Assembly (NCBI RefSeq): GCF_019898765.1
Contig: NZ_JAIOKB010000003.1
Span: 124,001 to 188,000, forward strand
Length of the DNA: 64,000 nt
DNA from: Sphingomonas yunnanensis
GTDB taxonomy: Bacteria; Pseudomonadota; Alphaproteobacteria; Sphingomonadales; Sphingomonadaceae
Direction of reading: 5' to 3'
The notes below the pieces were generated by a model. That model searched no databases. It was not told the DNA's origin and was given only the letters and a program-made list of their open reading frames with translations. Shown piece by piece: positions 55,074 to 64,000 of this stretch; position 1 is the first letter of the stretch, and each line of letters starts with the position of its first letter. The translations under genes were made by a program, and so were the position numbers.

Positions 55074-55691
55074 GTGGTTTCGGCTCGTCCGTGTTTTGCA
55101 TTCATCGTTCTCGAGCTGATCGCAGGAGCTTCAGAGAAGGACGGCTCTATCGGTCCGATCGTCATTCAAGATGATGAGGCCGTACCGGTGCGAGATTGGC
55201 TGTGCGATGCGGTGACCACGATATCTGGCCGCGAACCTGTTCGTTTGGCCATGATGGTCGCGGTCCGGCGGGCATTTGGAGATCGGAGCGACGCATCGAC
55301 TGACCCGTCTGCGGCTCAGAAGCTTGTTGAGGCCGAAGTTCGCGACCGGTTGCGCCGATCAGGGAGAGCCAACATCAGCCGCGCCGTTTCCGACCTCGTG
55401 CGAGCTGGGTTTGTTCGCCGGCAAAACGAGGGCTATGCATTCAATCATCATAATCGTGGCGCACTTAGGCAGGCCGTATACCAGATAACCGAAACTGCAC
55501 GAATGGCGCTTGCCAAAAAATATAAGTTCGAGATTTGCGACCTTAAGGCAGTCTACACGCGTCTACCTGTCCTCGAAGGCTGCTCGAGGATGAGCCTGCG
55601 GACGATCCAGTGCACCAGCATGAACCAGTGTCCGCTTTCGGGTAAACGAGCAAGAAGCGATGAATGGCTGGTTCTGGGTCTCCCCTCCTGA
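55074..55691 (+). CDS. Winged-helix protein, 3' end probably altered
   Basis: 205 residues from the GTG at 55074. The middle has a MarR-like winged helix: VEAEVRDRLRRSGRANISRA, VSDLVRAGFVRRQNEGYAFN, then ALRQAVYQITETARMALAKK. It is preceded by WLCDAVTTISGREPVRLAMM and EDGSIGPIVIQDDEA-like N-terminal parts. The last 50 residues look unlike the rest and are partly encoded by repeat copy G (55621-55680), so the original stop was probably lost. Upstream sequence is also open, with no clear ribosome site. Family not recognised. Confidence 0.55.
   Translation: MVSARPCFAFIVLELIAGASEKDGSIGPIVIQDDEAVPVRDWLCDAVTTISGREPVRLAMMVAVRRAFGDRSDASTDPSAAQKLVEAEVRDRLRRSGRANISRAVSDLVRAGFVRRQNEGYAFNHHNRGALRQAVYQITETARMALAKKYKFEICDLKAVYTRLPVLEGCSRMSLRTIQCTSMNQCPLSGKRARSDEWLVLGLPS
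55621..55680 (+). repeat. Accessory-region 60-base repeat, copy G
   Basis: TGAACCAGTGTCCGCTTTCG starts the unit and TGAATGGCTGGTTCTGGGTC ends it. It overlaps the 3' end of the winged-helix gene. Confidence 0.7.
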
Positions 55692-55731
55692 GCCTTCCGG
55701 CCAACTGCCGGCTTAGCACAAGCATGCCGCC

Positions 55732-56034
55732 TCAGGTCGCGGCGATCGGACTCCCGTTTTCCGCGTCATACTGGCGAACGTCTCCTAGCATGCGGCCCTG
55801 CCACCGGGAGACGAACGCCACCGACTCGTTGGCCCGCAGGTGCGCGGCAAGTGCCGCCTTGTCACGCCACCGCTCCGCCACCAGCAGCCGTCCGGCTGCC
55901 GCATCAAGCACGGCAATGTCGTAGGATAGATTGCCGTCGCGCTGCCGCGCGACGCTCGCGAGGCGGCCGGCCTCCTCCACAAAGCCCGGCAGATCGGCGG
56001 GAGGAACGGTCATGTGGCCCGTGACGATCAGCAT
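55732..56034 (-). CDS. Putative quinol monooxygenase (ABM domain)
   Basis: 100 residues of the YgiN-like antibiotic-biosynthesis-monooxygenase fold: MLIVTGHMTVPPADLPGFVE, ARQRDGNLSYDIAVLDAAAG, LLVAERWRDKAALAAHLRAN, ESVAFVSRWQGRMLGDVRQY. A small ferredoxin-like dimer that may oxidise quinols without cofactors. It starts 32 bases downstream of the NADP oxidoreductase gene on the same strand, in the LysR-linked cluster. Confidence 0.88.
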   Translation of the reverse strand: MLIVTGHMTVPPADLPGFVEEAGRLASVARQRDGNLSYDIAVLDAAAGRLLVAERWRDKAALAAHLRANESVAFVSRWQGRMLGDVRQYDAENGSPIAAT

Positions 56035-56066
56035 GGGTGGACGCCTCCGGCCTGCGGGTGCGATGG

Positions 56067-57083
56067 TCAGGCGACAGTCAGGACGATCTTCCCCTGGATG
56101 CCACGCCTGGCGGCACGCGTGTGGGCGAGCGCCGCCTCTGCCAGAGGGAAGCGGCTGTCTACTACGACGCGGACCGTGCCGTCGTCGAGCAGGCGACCCG
56201 CTTCTTGAAGCTGCGGCCCGTTGGAGCGGACCTGGGTGGACGACACGGTGATGCGGCGTCCGCGGGCCTCGTCATGTCCCGCGAAGCCAAGCGGATTGAC
56301 CAGGAACAGCGCGCCGCCGGGTTTGAGGACACGGAGGAACCGCTCCATGTTGGCCCCGCCCACCGCGTCGACGACAAGGTCCGCGTCGTGGACCACCTGC
56401 TCGGCGGCCTGCTCGGTGTAGTCGACGAAATGGTCGACGTGGAGGTCGCGCATGAGCGCCGCGTTCTCGCCCGACGCGACAGCGATGACGTGCGCGCCCT
56501 GCCATTTGGCGAGCTGGACGAGCAGGTGACCCACCCCACCGCCGGCGCCATTGACCACCACCGTCTTGCCCGCGAGCGGCACGGGATCGTGGCGGAATGG
56601 CTGGAAGGGGTTTGGCGCGTCGTGGCCAAGGTCGATCAGGAACTGCCATGCCGTCAGCAGCGACATGGGGGCAGCGCCCGCGTGGATGTGGTCGATGCCC
56701 GCGGGCTTGTGGGCAAGTTCCTTGGCGGATACCCTGACGTACTGGGCATAAGCATCGCTGCCCTTCATGAGGTCTTCCGGAAACCGCACCATCGCGAAGA
56801 CCTCGTGTCCAACGGCGAAGCCCGCCACGTCCTCGGCCGTCGCGATTACGACGCCCGACACATCGGTGCCGATGATGATCGGGAACGCAGGATGAGGCTG
56901 CCACTCGGGCGGCATGGTCCTGTAACCGTCACGCAGGTACAGGTCGGGTGGATTGACGCCGACCGCGTGGACCCGGACCAGCACCTCGCCCGGTCCGATA
57001 AACGGGCGCGCCGCCTCCTCGTAGCGCAAAACATCGGGTCCGCCGAATGCGTGTAGCCGTACGGCCATCATCGTCTCGCTCAC
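56067..57083 (-). CDS. NADP-dependent quinone/alkene oxidoreductase (zinc-free MDR family)
   Basis: 338 residues of the medium-chain reductase superfamily, quinone oxidoreductase type: [60 protein letters not shown], and the nucleotide motif [20 protein letters not shown]. No structural-zinc cysteine cluster is present. I prefer the GTG at 57083, which has GGAG six bases before it; the ATG at 57101 lacks a site. Divergent from the LysR gene by 88 bases and followed by the ABM gene: a likely redox detoxification unit. Confidence 0.9.
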   Translation of the reverse strand: MSETMMAVRLHAFGGPDVLRYEEAARPFIGPGEVLVRVHAVGVNPPDLYLRDGYRTMPPEWQPHPAFPIIIGTDVSGVVIATAEDVAGFAVGHEVFAMVRFPEDLMKGSDAYAQYVRVSAKELAHKPAGIDHIHAGAAPMSLLTAWQFLIDLGHDAPNPFQPFRHDPVPLAGKTVVVNGAGGGVGHLLVQLAKWQGAHVIAVASGENAALMRDLHVDHFVDYTEQAAEQVVHDADLVVDAVGGANMERFLRVLKPGGALFLVNPLGFAGHDEARGRRITVSSTQVRSNGPQLQEAGRLLDDGTVRVVVDSRFPLAEAALAHTRAARRGIQGKIVLTVA

Positions 57084-57171
57084 CGGGATCTCCTTCGTCA
57101 TGTCCACGCGGCAGGAGGTACGATCGCTTGGCGGGGTTGATAATGGTGGTAAGTGGCGTTTCAGTGATGCC

Positions 57172-58086
57172 ATGAAGGAACAGATGGCCCTCGAGCGGCT
57201 GACCGGCCTCCTCGCGTTCGCGCGCGCGGGAACGTTGGGCAGTTACACCGCCGCTGCGCAGTCGCTGTCGATCTCACCCTCGGCGGTGAGCAAGAGCGTC
57301 CAGCGGCTCGAGAAGCAGCTCGGCGTTCCGCTGTTCACGCGTACAACTCGCTCGTTGACGCTGACCGCAGAAGGCCGCGAGCTCCACGAGCGGGCGGTCC
57401 AGCTGCTGCGCGACGCGGAGGAGATCGGGCAGGTCGCGGCGTCGACGCGGTCTGAGCCATCGGGCAGCTTGCGGATCGCCACGTCGCTGCCGATCGGAGT
57501 ACACGTGATCGCGCCGGCGCTCCCTGCGTTCCGCCGCCAATATCCCCGGCTGTCAATCGATCTGCGGCTGAGCGACCGCTTGGTGAATATCGTCGAGGAG
57601 GGGATCGATATCGCCGTCCGCATCGGCGACCTCGCCGATACCCAACTCTTGTCGCGCAAGCTGGCGCCGGTGCAGCTCTGCTGCTTCGCATCTCCGGCCT
57701 ATCTCGCCCATCGCGGGATCCCGACGCACCCAGATGACCTGGCCGATCATGATACGGTCACGCTGCGCTATCAGAGCACGGGACAGCCGCTGCGCTGGCC
57801 GTTTCGGATCGGAGGCAAGGTGGTCGAGGTCGTCCCTCCCTCAACACTGACCGTCGACGTCAGCGAGGCGCTCGTTGCCATGCTTGCCGCCGGTGCCGGC
57901 ATCGGCATGGGCGCCACGTTCGTCACGGCACCATACGTCAAGCGGGGAGAACTGGTCCCGGTGCTGGCCGACTTCTCGGTGGAGCGGAACAATATCACTG
58001 CGCTCTGGCCAGAAAGCCGTCGGGTCAACCCAGCTGTGCGTGCGGCGCTCGGTATGCTGGAGAGAGTGTTCGCGCGCCGAAGTTAG
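57172..58086 (+). CDS. LysR-family transcriptional regulator
   Basis: 304 residues from the ATG at 57172. Winged [63 protein letters not shown]. The effector domain starts near [20 protein letters not shown] and ends with [12 protein letters not shown]. Divergent placement from the oxidoreductase/ABM pair implies that it controls them and itself. The effector is unknown; a quinone or electrophile would fit. Confidence 0.94.
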   Translation: MKEQMALERLTGLLAFARAGTLGSYTAAAQSLSISPSAVSKSVQRLEKQLGVPLFTRTTRSLTLTAEGRELHERAVQLLRDAEEIGQVAASTRSEPSGSLRIATSLPIGVHVIAPALPAFRRQYPRLSIDLRLSDRLVNIVEEGIDIAVRIGDLADTQLLSRKLAPVQLCCFASPAYLAHRGIPTHPDDLADHDTVTLRYQSTGQPLRWPFRIGGKVVEVVPPSTLTVDVSEALVAMLAAGAGIGMGATFVTAPYVKRGELVPVLADFSVERNNITALWPESRRVNPAVRAALGMLERVFARRS

Positions 58087-58131
58087 CCTTCGGTTGCCAA
58101 GCTATAACGGTAATAACTCCGCCTGGTCCGA

Positions 58132-58194
58132 GATGAACGAGTGACCGGAAGTGGCGAGCGACAAGGCGCATCTGAACGGCCGCATATGGGTCGG
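58132..58194 (+). repeat. Accessory-region 60-base repeat, copy C
   Basis: GATGAACGAGTGACCGGAAG starts the unit and CTGAACGGCCGCATATGGGT ends it. It lies between the convergent LysR and hydrolase genes. Confidence 0.75.
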
Positions 58195-58212
58195 CGTTAC
58201 TCCTCGCTCTTC

Positions 58213-58986
58213 TTACTGTGTAGCTCTGAGTATGACCTCGACCGTCTCCTCCGGCATGTCCCACATCGGAAAATGACCGCTGGACTCGAACCAGTGCAGC
58301 TCTGCGGACGGGAACGCAGCTTTTGCGCGCGCCGCCTGACCCGGCAGGCATAGCCTGTCGTGCCTGCCCCATCCGATCACGATCCGGCCAGTGCTCTCGG
58401 CAGCAGGACCGGTCTGCTCGGGGCCGGTCGCAAGGTCATGAACCAGCGCATCGAACGTCGGTGTCGTACTGAGACTTGTCAGCTCGGTCGCCACCATCTG
58501 CGGATCAAGCGCCCAGGGATGCGCGGACAATTGGGCGAGCAGGGCGGTGCGCGAGGCCGCGTTACGGCCCAGCGTCGGCAGGGCGGGCCGGATCGCCCGC
58601 AACAAGCGGCCCGAGAAGCCGATCGTGGTCCTGAAGAAGGTGCGCTCCCAACCGCGCCAGAACCCACCTGGATCAAGGGCGACGACGTTGCCGACGACGC
58701 CGCGCCTGGCAAGTTCGAGCACCATCCGCGCGCCCATCGAGCTGCCGACGACGTCGATCCCGGTCAGCTCGTGTTCCACGATATAGCGCTGTACGCTCCC
58801 GACCAGGCCGTCGAACGTCCCACTATCGGGCTCCGCAGGTGTCGCGCCATGTCCGGGCAGGTCGATCGCGATCACCGCTCGACTGGCGCCGAGAGAATCG
58901 AGAATGGGACTCCATGATCGTGAGCTTCCGCCCAGACCGTGGATAAGCAGCAGCTTGCGGCCGGAGCCACGGTTGATCTCGTGCAT
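58213..58986 (-). CDS. Alpha/beta hydrolase
   Basis: 257 residues. HGLGGSSRSWSPILDSLGAS (oxyanion loop HGLGG), VIAIDLPGHGATPAEPDSGT, nucleophile elbow VVGSSMGARMVLELARR (GSSMG), then the acid in IVIGWGRHDRLCLPGQAA and the His in WFESSGHFPMWDMPEETVEV. A complete serine esterase/hydrolase of unknown substrate, without a signal peptide. It stands alone on the minus strand. Confidence 0.92.
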   Translation of the reverse strand: MHEINRGSGRKLLLIHGLGGSSRSWSPILDSLGASRAVIAIDLPGHGATPAEPDSGTFDGLVGSVQRYIVEHELTGIDVVGSSMGARMVLELARRGVVGNVVALDPGGFWRGWERTFFRTTIGFSGRLLRAIRPALPTLGRNAASRTALLAQLSAHPWALDPQMVATELTSLSTTPTFDALVHDLATGPEQTGPAAESTGRIVIGWGRHDRLCLPGQAARAKAAFPSAELHWFESSGHFPMWDMPEETVEVILRATQ

Positions 58987-59135
58987 CTCGTTCCATTTCG
59001 ATTATCTGAGGCGGCTCAACGAGCACTGTGCGTGCATGGCACCAGTTGATCTGCGAGCTGCCGTGCGCCGGTCGTCGCGGCGCTCGATCCTCATAAAGGG
59101 ATCGCACGCCGCCACGACGATGAGGGATGCGCAGC

Positions 59136-60311
59136 TTAGCCGTGCGGGCGCATGACCACCTTGATGACGCCGTCCTCCTTGTCGCGGAACCTGGCGTACA
59201 TGTCCGGCGCGTCCTCAAGGCTGGCAGGGTGCGTGATGACGAAGCTGGGGTCGATCTCCCCGGCCACGATCTTCTCCAGCAGCGGCTTGGTGTAGCGCTG
59301 CACATGGGTCTGGCCGAGCTTGATCGTCAGTCCCTTGTTCATCGCCGCGCCGATCGGCAGCTTGTCGCCCATGCCGACATAGACACCGGGTACCGACACC
59401 GTGCCGCCCTTGCGGCAGCTCATGATCGCCTGGCGCAACACATGGACACGATCGGTGGCAAGCATCATGCTCGCCTTCACCTTGTCCATAACGGCGTCGG
59501 CCGCACCATGGCCGGCGGCCTCGCAGCCGACGGCGTCGATGCAGCTGTCGGGGCCACGTCCCTTGGTACGGGCCTGAAGTTCGTCAAACACGTCCGTCTC
59601 GGCAAAGTTGATCGTCTCGGCACCGCCGGTTTCCGCCATCACGAGCCGCTCGGGCACCTCGTCGATCGCGATCACGCGGCCCGCACCCATCATCAGCGCG
59701 GAGCGGATGGCGAACTGGCCGACCGGTCCGCAGCCCCAGATCGCGACCGTATCACCCGGTTCGATCTGCGCGTTCTCGGCGGCCATGTAGCCGGTCGGGA
59801 AGATGTCCGACAGGAACAGCGCCTGATCGTCGGTGACGCTGTCGGGGATCTTGATGGGCCCGATGTCCGCCATCGGCACGCGGAGATACTCGGCCTGACC
59901 GCCGCAATAGCCGCCCAGCATGTGGCTGAAGCCGAACAGGCCGGCGGGCGAGTGCCCCATCGCCTTGGCGGCCATCTCGGCATTCGGGTTGGTCCGGTCG
60001 CATGCCGCGAACAGGCCCTTGCGGCAGAACCAGCAGTCGCCGCAGCTGATCGTGAACGGCACCACCACACGGTCGCCGATCTTCAGATTAGTGACCTCGG
60101 AGCCGAGCGCCACGACCTCGCCCATGTTCTCGTGACCGAGGATGTCGCCTGCTTCCATCGTGGGCTGGTAGCCGTCGAGCAGGTGTAGGTCCGAGCCGCA
60201 GATCGCGCAGGCGGTGACCTTGATGATCGCGTCGCGCGGGTGCTTGATCTCGGGATCCGCGACGGTGTCGACGCGGACGTCTCCCTTACCGTGCCAGCAA
60301 AGTGCGCGCAT
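59136..60311 (-). CDS. Zinc-dependent alcohol dehydrogenase (formaldehyde-dehydrogenase-like)
   Basis: 391 residues. Catalytic zinc ligands: [14 protein letters not shown] and [15 protein letters not shown]; structural zinc lobe [20 protein letters not shown] (four Cys). Cofactor motif [20 protein letters not shown]. The insert with [20 protein letters not shown] and the late [20 protein letters not shown] are typical of the long form related to glutathione-independent formaldehyde dehydrogenase, common in sphingomonads. Cytoplasmic. The substrate cannot be set from the sequence. Confidence 0.93.
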   Translation of the reverse strand: MRALCWHGKGDVRVDTVADPEIKHPRDAIIKVTACAICGSDLHLLDGYQPTMEAGDILGHENMGEVVALGSEVTNLKIGDRVVVPFTISCGDCWFCRKGLFAACDRTNPNAEMAAKAMGHSPAGLFGFSHMLGGYCGGQAEYLRVPMADIGPIKIPDSVTDDQALFLSDIFPTGYMAAENAQIEPGDTVAIWGCGPVGQFAIRSALMMGAGRVIAIDEVPERLVMAETGGAETINFAETDVFDELQARTKGRGPDSCIDAVGCEAAGHGAADAVMDKVKASMMLATDRVHVLRQAIMSCRKGGTVSVPGVYVGMGDKLPIGAAMNKGLTIKLGQTHVQRYTKPLLEKIVAGEIDPSFVITHPASLEDAPDMYARFRDKEDGVIKVVMRPHG

Positions 60312-60519
60312 GTTTCTTCTCCGTGTGAGCAGGAGCTCTGCCAGGATCGGAAAAGCGACTGAACCACTTCAACGTCTCGTCGCACGGAACGGGCTCGCAC
60401 CTATTAATTTATGTGAACGGACTTCCGGCTTTAAGCAGGAGTAAACGACACTCGAACGTCCGCAACTGCGTCAGCACGGAAGGGGAGGGCCCCTACCCCC
60501 TCCTCAGCGACGCCAGCAG

Positions 60520-61008
60520 TCAAGACGTTTCCCGGTGCGAGTAGCTGAAGACGCGCGCCAGTCGCCAGCCGTCTTGCGCGCGCCGCCATAGCTGGACGAA
60601 ATGTGCCGTTCCGACCTTCCGCTTTGGGCCATCCCCCTTGCCTTCGTAGAAGTCGTGGTCGCCTTCCTCGATGGCGCCGAAGCCTGGCACGGCCTCGACG
60701 CGCAGGGAGGATTCAACCAGCTCACGCCGATGACGCCAGCCATCTGGCTTGGCAGCTGCGGTACAGGATTTCATGTAATCGTCCAGGAACACCGCTGCTC
60801 CTCCGGCCAGCTTGCCACCTTTGTCGTGGTACATCTCGAAGTCGGGCGTGAGATAGGCGGCCACGACCCGACGATCGCAGCGCTCGAAGAATGCGGCGAA
60901 AAAGGCAGCGTCGCGCGTCCTGATCTCGGCAGTAAGCGCGGGGCCGGTCGGCGGCACGACGACTGCGGCTGCGGCAGCGGCTTGCGCGAGGGCATGCAGT
61001 ACGGACAC
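60520..61008 (-). CDS. NTF2-like (SnoaL/DUF4440) protein, probably exported
   Basis: 162 residues from the GTG at 61008 (GGGAG seven bases upstream). The N-terminus, MSVLHALAQAAAAAAVVVPP, is hydrophobic and may be a short signal peptide. The rest is a cone-shaped NTF2-like fold: IRTRDAAFFAAFFERCDRRV, VAAYLTPDFEMYHDKGGKLA, GTAHFVQLWRRAQDGWRLAR, VFSYSHRETS. Such proteins bind or act on small molecules; the role is unknown. It stands alone. Confidence 0.85.
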   Translation of the reverse strand: MSVLHALAQAAAAAAVVVPPTGPALTAEIRTRDAAFFAAFFERCDRRVVAAYLTPDFEMYHDKGGKLAGGAAVFLDDYMKSCTAAAKPDGWRHRRELVESSLRVEAVPGFGAIEEGDHDFYEGKGDGPKRKVGTAHFVQLWRRAQDGWRLARVFSYSHRETS

Positions 61009-61289
61009 GGCGTAGCTCCCTTTGTGTATTGCCCTAGTAACACAGCTGTGACGCGGCTCAAAGGCTCCCCGCAGTCAAGGGGTAGCTGAACTTGTGCGTC
61101 GACAGGCAGCCCGCGGCATCGGAGTTCGCGGCCTCACCCATCCAGTGAGGTGAGGTCGTTCCGCGTGCTGTGCATGCCAGACGGCCGGGTCACCGTTGCG
61201 AGATCGGTCAGAGAGAGTCTGCTCGTTGGCGCGAGGGTTGAGCATCTTTCGCGTCTGCGGCGTTGGCGCTGAAGCAAGGAGAACGTTCA

Positions 61290-62756
61290 GTGACCACCGG
61301 GGTCCTCACCGAAGCGTGGAACGAGGCGCCGCGAGTGCGCCTGCTCGCCGATCGCCCTGTGGCGCCAGGTGGCCGCTACGTCCTTTGCTGGCTGCAGCAG
61401 GCACTGCGTGCCCGAGACAATCCAGTCGTCGACGCAGCGGTCCGTCTGGGCAATGCGCTAGGGCTGCCCGTGCTGGTCTACCACGGCGTGCGGGAGGATT
61501 ACCCTTACGCGTCCGATCGGCTGCACCGCTTCATCCTGGGGGCGAGCGTCGATCTCGCCGCCGGTTGTCGCGAGCGAGGGCTCTCGTGCGTGCAGCACGT
61601 CGACCGCGCCGAACGACGAGAGAAGGGGCTGGTGTATCGCCTCGCCGCGGAAGCTGCGGCGGTGGTGCTGGAGGATCAGCCGACCTTTGTCGCGCGATGG
61701 CAGGCGGAGCGCGTCGCCGCGCGGGCTGAGGTGGCGGTATTCGCCGTCAACGCCGCGTGCCTGGTGCCGCCGGCATTGATCGGCGACGATGTTCGCGGTC
61801 GATCCGGTTTCCTACGACGGCACGAGCCGGAGCGCGCTGCCTGGTCGACGTGGAATGACGAGCGATCCGACGTGGCGCCTTACACGGGTGACGTGCCGTT
61901 CGAGCCCGACCCGCTGGAGGAGTTCGACCTCGACGATCTGGTCGCGGGCCTCGACATCGACCATTCCCTACCGGTCAGCGCGATGCATCCGCCGGGCCGT
62001 GTCGCCGCGAGCGCGCGCCTCGCCCGCTTGGTGACCGAGGTCCTGCCGGCCTACGCCGCATCCCGGAACGATGCCACACGAAGCGAGGGCGCCAGCGGCC
62101 TCTCGCCCTACCTGCACTTCGGTGTACTTGGCCCACGCGAGATCATGGCGGCGGTGAACGCCGCCCCGGCGGGCGGTCAGCATAAGCGGAAGTTCGCAGA
62201 CGAGCTGCTCGGCTGGCGTGAATGGTTCCACCATCAGGCCAGGCAGCTGGCGGCGCCGGAACGGTACGACCGCGTCGCTGACTGGGCTCACCGCACGCTC
62301 GCCGACCACGCCGTCGATCCTCGCCCCGAGATGGAGACGCTCACTGCGATGTTGGTGGGCGAGACGAGCGATGAGACATGGAACGCGTGTCAGCGGCAGT
62401 TCCTCATCGATGGCTGGATGCACAACAACCTGCGCATGTACTGGGCCAAGCGGATCATCGCGATGACGGCCAGCCCAGAGGCCGCCTGGGCCACCGCCTG
62501 CTACCTCAACGATCGGCTCAGCCTCGACGGTCGTGATCCCAGCACCTACGGCAACATCGCCGCCATGTTCGCCGGATCGCCATCCGACCGCGAGAGACCT
62601 GTCTACGGGCGTGTGGCCACGCGCGGCGACGGTTCCACGCGGAAGAGGGAGGGAGGTGACGCGTGGCTCGCAGCGGCGGCATCTCGGCCGGCGCCGCTGC
62701 TGGCGATAGAAGAGCTGCCTGTCGACCCTTATCTCACCGGCCAGCCGACGGTCTGA
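61290..62756 (+). CDS. phr: Class II CPD photolyase
   Basis: 488 residues. It repairs UV-induced cyclobutane pyrimidine dimers using FAD and light. Class II features: YVLCWLQQALRARDNPVVDA at the start, then LSPYLHFGVLGPREIMAAVN, the FAD-binding region KRKFADELLGWREWFHHQ, and the strongly conserved NACQRQFLIDGWMHNNLRMY with YWAKRIIAM. The GTG at 61290 has AGGAG upstream; a TTG at 61263 is a weaker alternative. Its 3' end is followed by repeat copy D, and a homologous 3' fragment lies at 44512-44600. Confidence 0.92.
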   Translation: MTTGVLTEAWNEAPRVRLLADRPVAPGGRYVLCWLQQALRARDNPVVDAAVRLGNALGLPVLVYHGVREDYPYASDRLHRFILGASVDLAAGCRERGLSCVQHVDRAERREKGLVYRLAAEAAAVVLEDQPTFVARWQAERVAARAEVAVFAVNAACLVPPALIGDDVRGRSGFLRRHEPERAAWSTWNDERSDVAPYTGDVPFEPDPLEEFDLDDLVAGLDIDHSLPVSAMHPPGRVAASARLARLVTEVLPAYAASRNDATRSEGASGLSPYLHFGVLGPREIMAAVNAAPAGGQHKRKFADELLGWREWFHHQARQLAAPERYDRVADWAHRTLADHAVDPRPEMETLTAMLVGETSDETWNACQRQFLIDGWMHNNLRMYWAKRIIAMTASPEAAWATACYLNDRLSLDGRDPSTYGNIAAMFAGSPSDRERPVYGRVATRGDGSTRKREGGDAWLAAAASRPAPLLAIEELPVDPYLTGQPTV

Positions 62757-62793
62757 GCAGTCATGCAATCATAGTCGGGCAAGACGGCTGCCG

Positions 62794-62857
62794 AGATGAA
62801 CGACCGACCGGAAAAGGGGAGGTGAGAAGCGCGCCCGGGATGACCACTTTCGCGTCT
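62794..62857 (+). repeat. Accessory-region 60-base repeat, copy D
   Basis: GATGAACGACCGACCGGAAA starts the unit and GATGACCACTTTCGCGTC ends it. It follows the photolyase stop by about 40 bases. The remaining gap to 62996 has no gene that I can support. Confidence 0.7.
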
Positions 62858-62996
62858 CAGCCCAAGGTCGGAAGGGATATCGGTTGTCTTGTACAGGCCT
62901 TGATTGTCCGGGCAAGCTGTGAACAACCGAGCGGCCGTGGACCGGTTGACCCCGCTATCCGCCGACATCCTCACTGCCGCTGGAACACCGCTGACC

Positions 62997-63968
62997 ATGA
63001 CCGACCGGCCGAAGCTTCTCGTCACCCGCCGCCTGCCCGAGCCGGTGGAGCGCCGCCTCGAGGAGACGTGGGACACCACGTTCAGCGCCGACGACCGCCC
63101 GCTCGACCGTGCCGCGTTCGCGGCGGCGATGACCGGCTACGATGCGCTGATCCCCACGATCACCGACCGGATCGACGGCGCCCTGCTGGGGACGCCGGGC
63201 CGACGGGTCCGGATCCTCGCCAACTACGGAGCGGGGCTTGACCACATCGATCTGGCGACGGCGCGGGACGCGGGGGTGGTGGTCACGAACACGCCCGACG
63301 TGCTGACCGAGGCGACTGCCGAGATAGCGATCCTGCTGATGCTGATGGCGGCGCGCCGCGCCGGCGAGGGCGAGCGCGAGCTGCGTGCCGGGGCGTGGAC
63401 CGGCTGGCGACCCTCGCACCTGATCGGCCAGGGGCTCTCGGGCAAGACGCTCGGTCTGATCGGCTTCGGCCGGATCGCGCAGGCGACGGCGGTCAAGGCG
63501 CGAGGGCTGGGGATGCGGATCCGTTATGCCAGTCGCTCGGCCGCCGCGCCCGAGGTGGAGTCCGCGTCGGAGGCGACCCGCGCCGGGTCACCTGCGGCGC
63601 TGGCCGCCGAGTGCGACGTATTGTCGCTGCACGTACCGGGCGGGGAGGGGACTCACCATCTAGTCGACGCCGCGCTGCTCGCACGAATGCGGCCGCAAGC
63701 CATCGTCGTGAACACCGCGCGTGGCTCGGTGATCGACGAGGCCGCGCTCGCCGACGCGCTGGGCGAGGGGCGGATCGGCGGGGTCGGGCTCGACGTCTAC
63801 GAGCACGAGCCGATCGTCCACCCCGCGCTGTTGGCGCATCCGCGCGCGGTGCTGCTGCCGCACCTGGGCAGCGCGACGATCGAGGCACGCACCGCGATGG
63901 GACTGCGCGTCGCCGATAACCTCGCGGCCTTCTGGCGCGGTGAGGAGCCCGGCGATCGTGTCGCCTGA
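62997..63968 (+). CDS. D-2-hydroxyacid dehydrogenase (glyoxylate/hydroxypyruvate reductase type)
   Basis: 323 residues from the ATG at 62997. Substrate loop ILANYGAGLDHIDLATARDA (catalytic Arg region), cofactor motif GKTLGLIGFGRIAQATAVKA, catalytic signatures DVLSLHVPGGEGTHHLVDAA and AIVVNTARGSVIDEAALADA, and the His in VLLPHLGSATIEARTAMG. GRHPR/GyaR-type enzymes reduce glyoxylate or hydroxypyruvate with NAD(P)H. It overlaps the start of the next gene. Confidence 0.93.
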   Translation: MTDRPKLLVTRRLPEPVERRLEETWDTTFSADDRPLDRAAFAAAMTGYDALIPTITDRIDGALLGTPGRRVRILANYGAGLDHIDLATARDAGVVVTNTPDVLTEATAEIAILLMLMAARRAGEGERELRAGAWTGWRPSHLIGQGLSGKTLGLIGFGRIAQATAVKARGLGMRIRYASRSAAAPEVESASEATRAGSPAALAAECDVLSLHVPGGEGTHHLVDAALLARMRPQAIVVNTARGSVIDEAALADALGEGRIGGVGLDVYEHEPIVHPALLAHPRAVLLPHLGSATIEARTAMGLRVADNLAAFWRGEEPGDRVA

Positions 63969-64000
63969 GGCGGCGATCGCCGAACTCGTCGCCGACCGGC
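63958..64000 (+). CDS. 5' start of a gene leaving the right edge
   Basis: A GTG at 63958 opens a frame (VSPEAAIAELVADR) that overlaps the dehydrogenase end by 11 bases and runs off the window. Overlap of this kind is common in the compact parts of this chromosome. The product cannot be told. Confidence 0.4.
   Translation, partial: MSPEAAIAELVADR

Overview
The window is high-GC DNA (by eye well above 60% G+C) from an alphaproteobacterium, most likely Sphingomonas or a close sphingomonad. This rests on a SciP/DUF1153 CtrA-inhibitor gene, two proteins ending in the PEPxxWA sorting signal, a DUF6491-like secreted protein, a GTA-type holin and two families of GC-rich palindromic intergenic repeats. 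No rRNA or species marker is present, so the genus is an inference.

Positions 1 to about 30,400 look like conserved chromosome: tRNA-Arg; nth and dapB (overlapping); a SleB-like wall hydrolase; a SWIB protein; a folE / FolM-like reductase / folB pterin operon; a metallo-hydrolase; a muramidase-holin lysis pair; hslVU; a four-gene overlapping run lgt / NDUFAF7-like methyltransferase / GNAT / pgeF; an acyl-CoA ligase; an FCD-type GntR regulator; mnmA; sciP; a GlsB-type membrane protein; a SIMPL-domain protein divergent from an RND efflux pair; a DUF445 membrane protein; and an Mla-type lipid transport operon (STAS-MlaE, MlaF, MlaD, lipoprotein). Genes are packed with 1 to 8 base overlaps, and the gaps hold palindromic repeats.

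After tRNA-Ser(GGA) at 30,324-30,414 the character changes. From 30,415 to about 62,900 genes are looser, gaps are long, and there are three IS6-family copies (one apparently intact, two with internal deletions) plus at least eight copies of a roughly 60-base repeat that I do not see in the first 30 kb. Cargo: an orphan ParD antitoxin gene overlapping a hybrid histidine kinase; a TetR / FAD-monooxygenase divergon; an amidohydrolase; two PEP-CTERM proteins; a TonB siderophore receptor followed by a decayed DUF3649 / PepSY / DUF3325 iron operon; a small four-cysteine protein; a coupled SEC-C protein pair; a GH92 mannosidase next to two secreted peptidases; a LysR-controlled oxidoreductase / quinol-monooxygenase pair; an alpha/beta hydrolase; a zinc alcohol dehydrogenase; an NTF2-like secreted protein; and a class II photolyase. 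The last kilobase (D-2-hydroxyacid dehydrogenase and the start of an overlapping gene) is again compact.

I found no integrase, phage structural genes, CRISPR array or complete toxin-antitoxin operon. The most unusual points are the same-orientation repeat family, the ParD-kinase overlap, the photolyase 3'-end relic beside the intact IS6 copy, and the deletion that joins the remains of two iron-operon genes.
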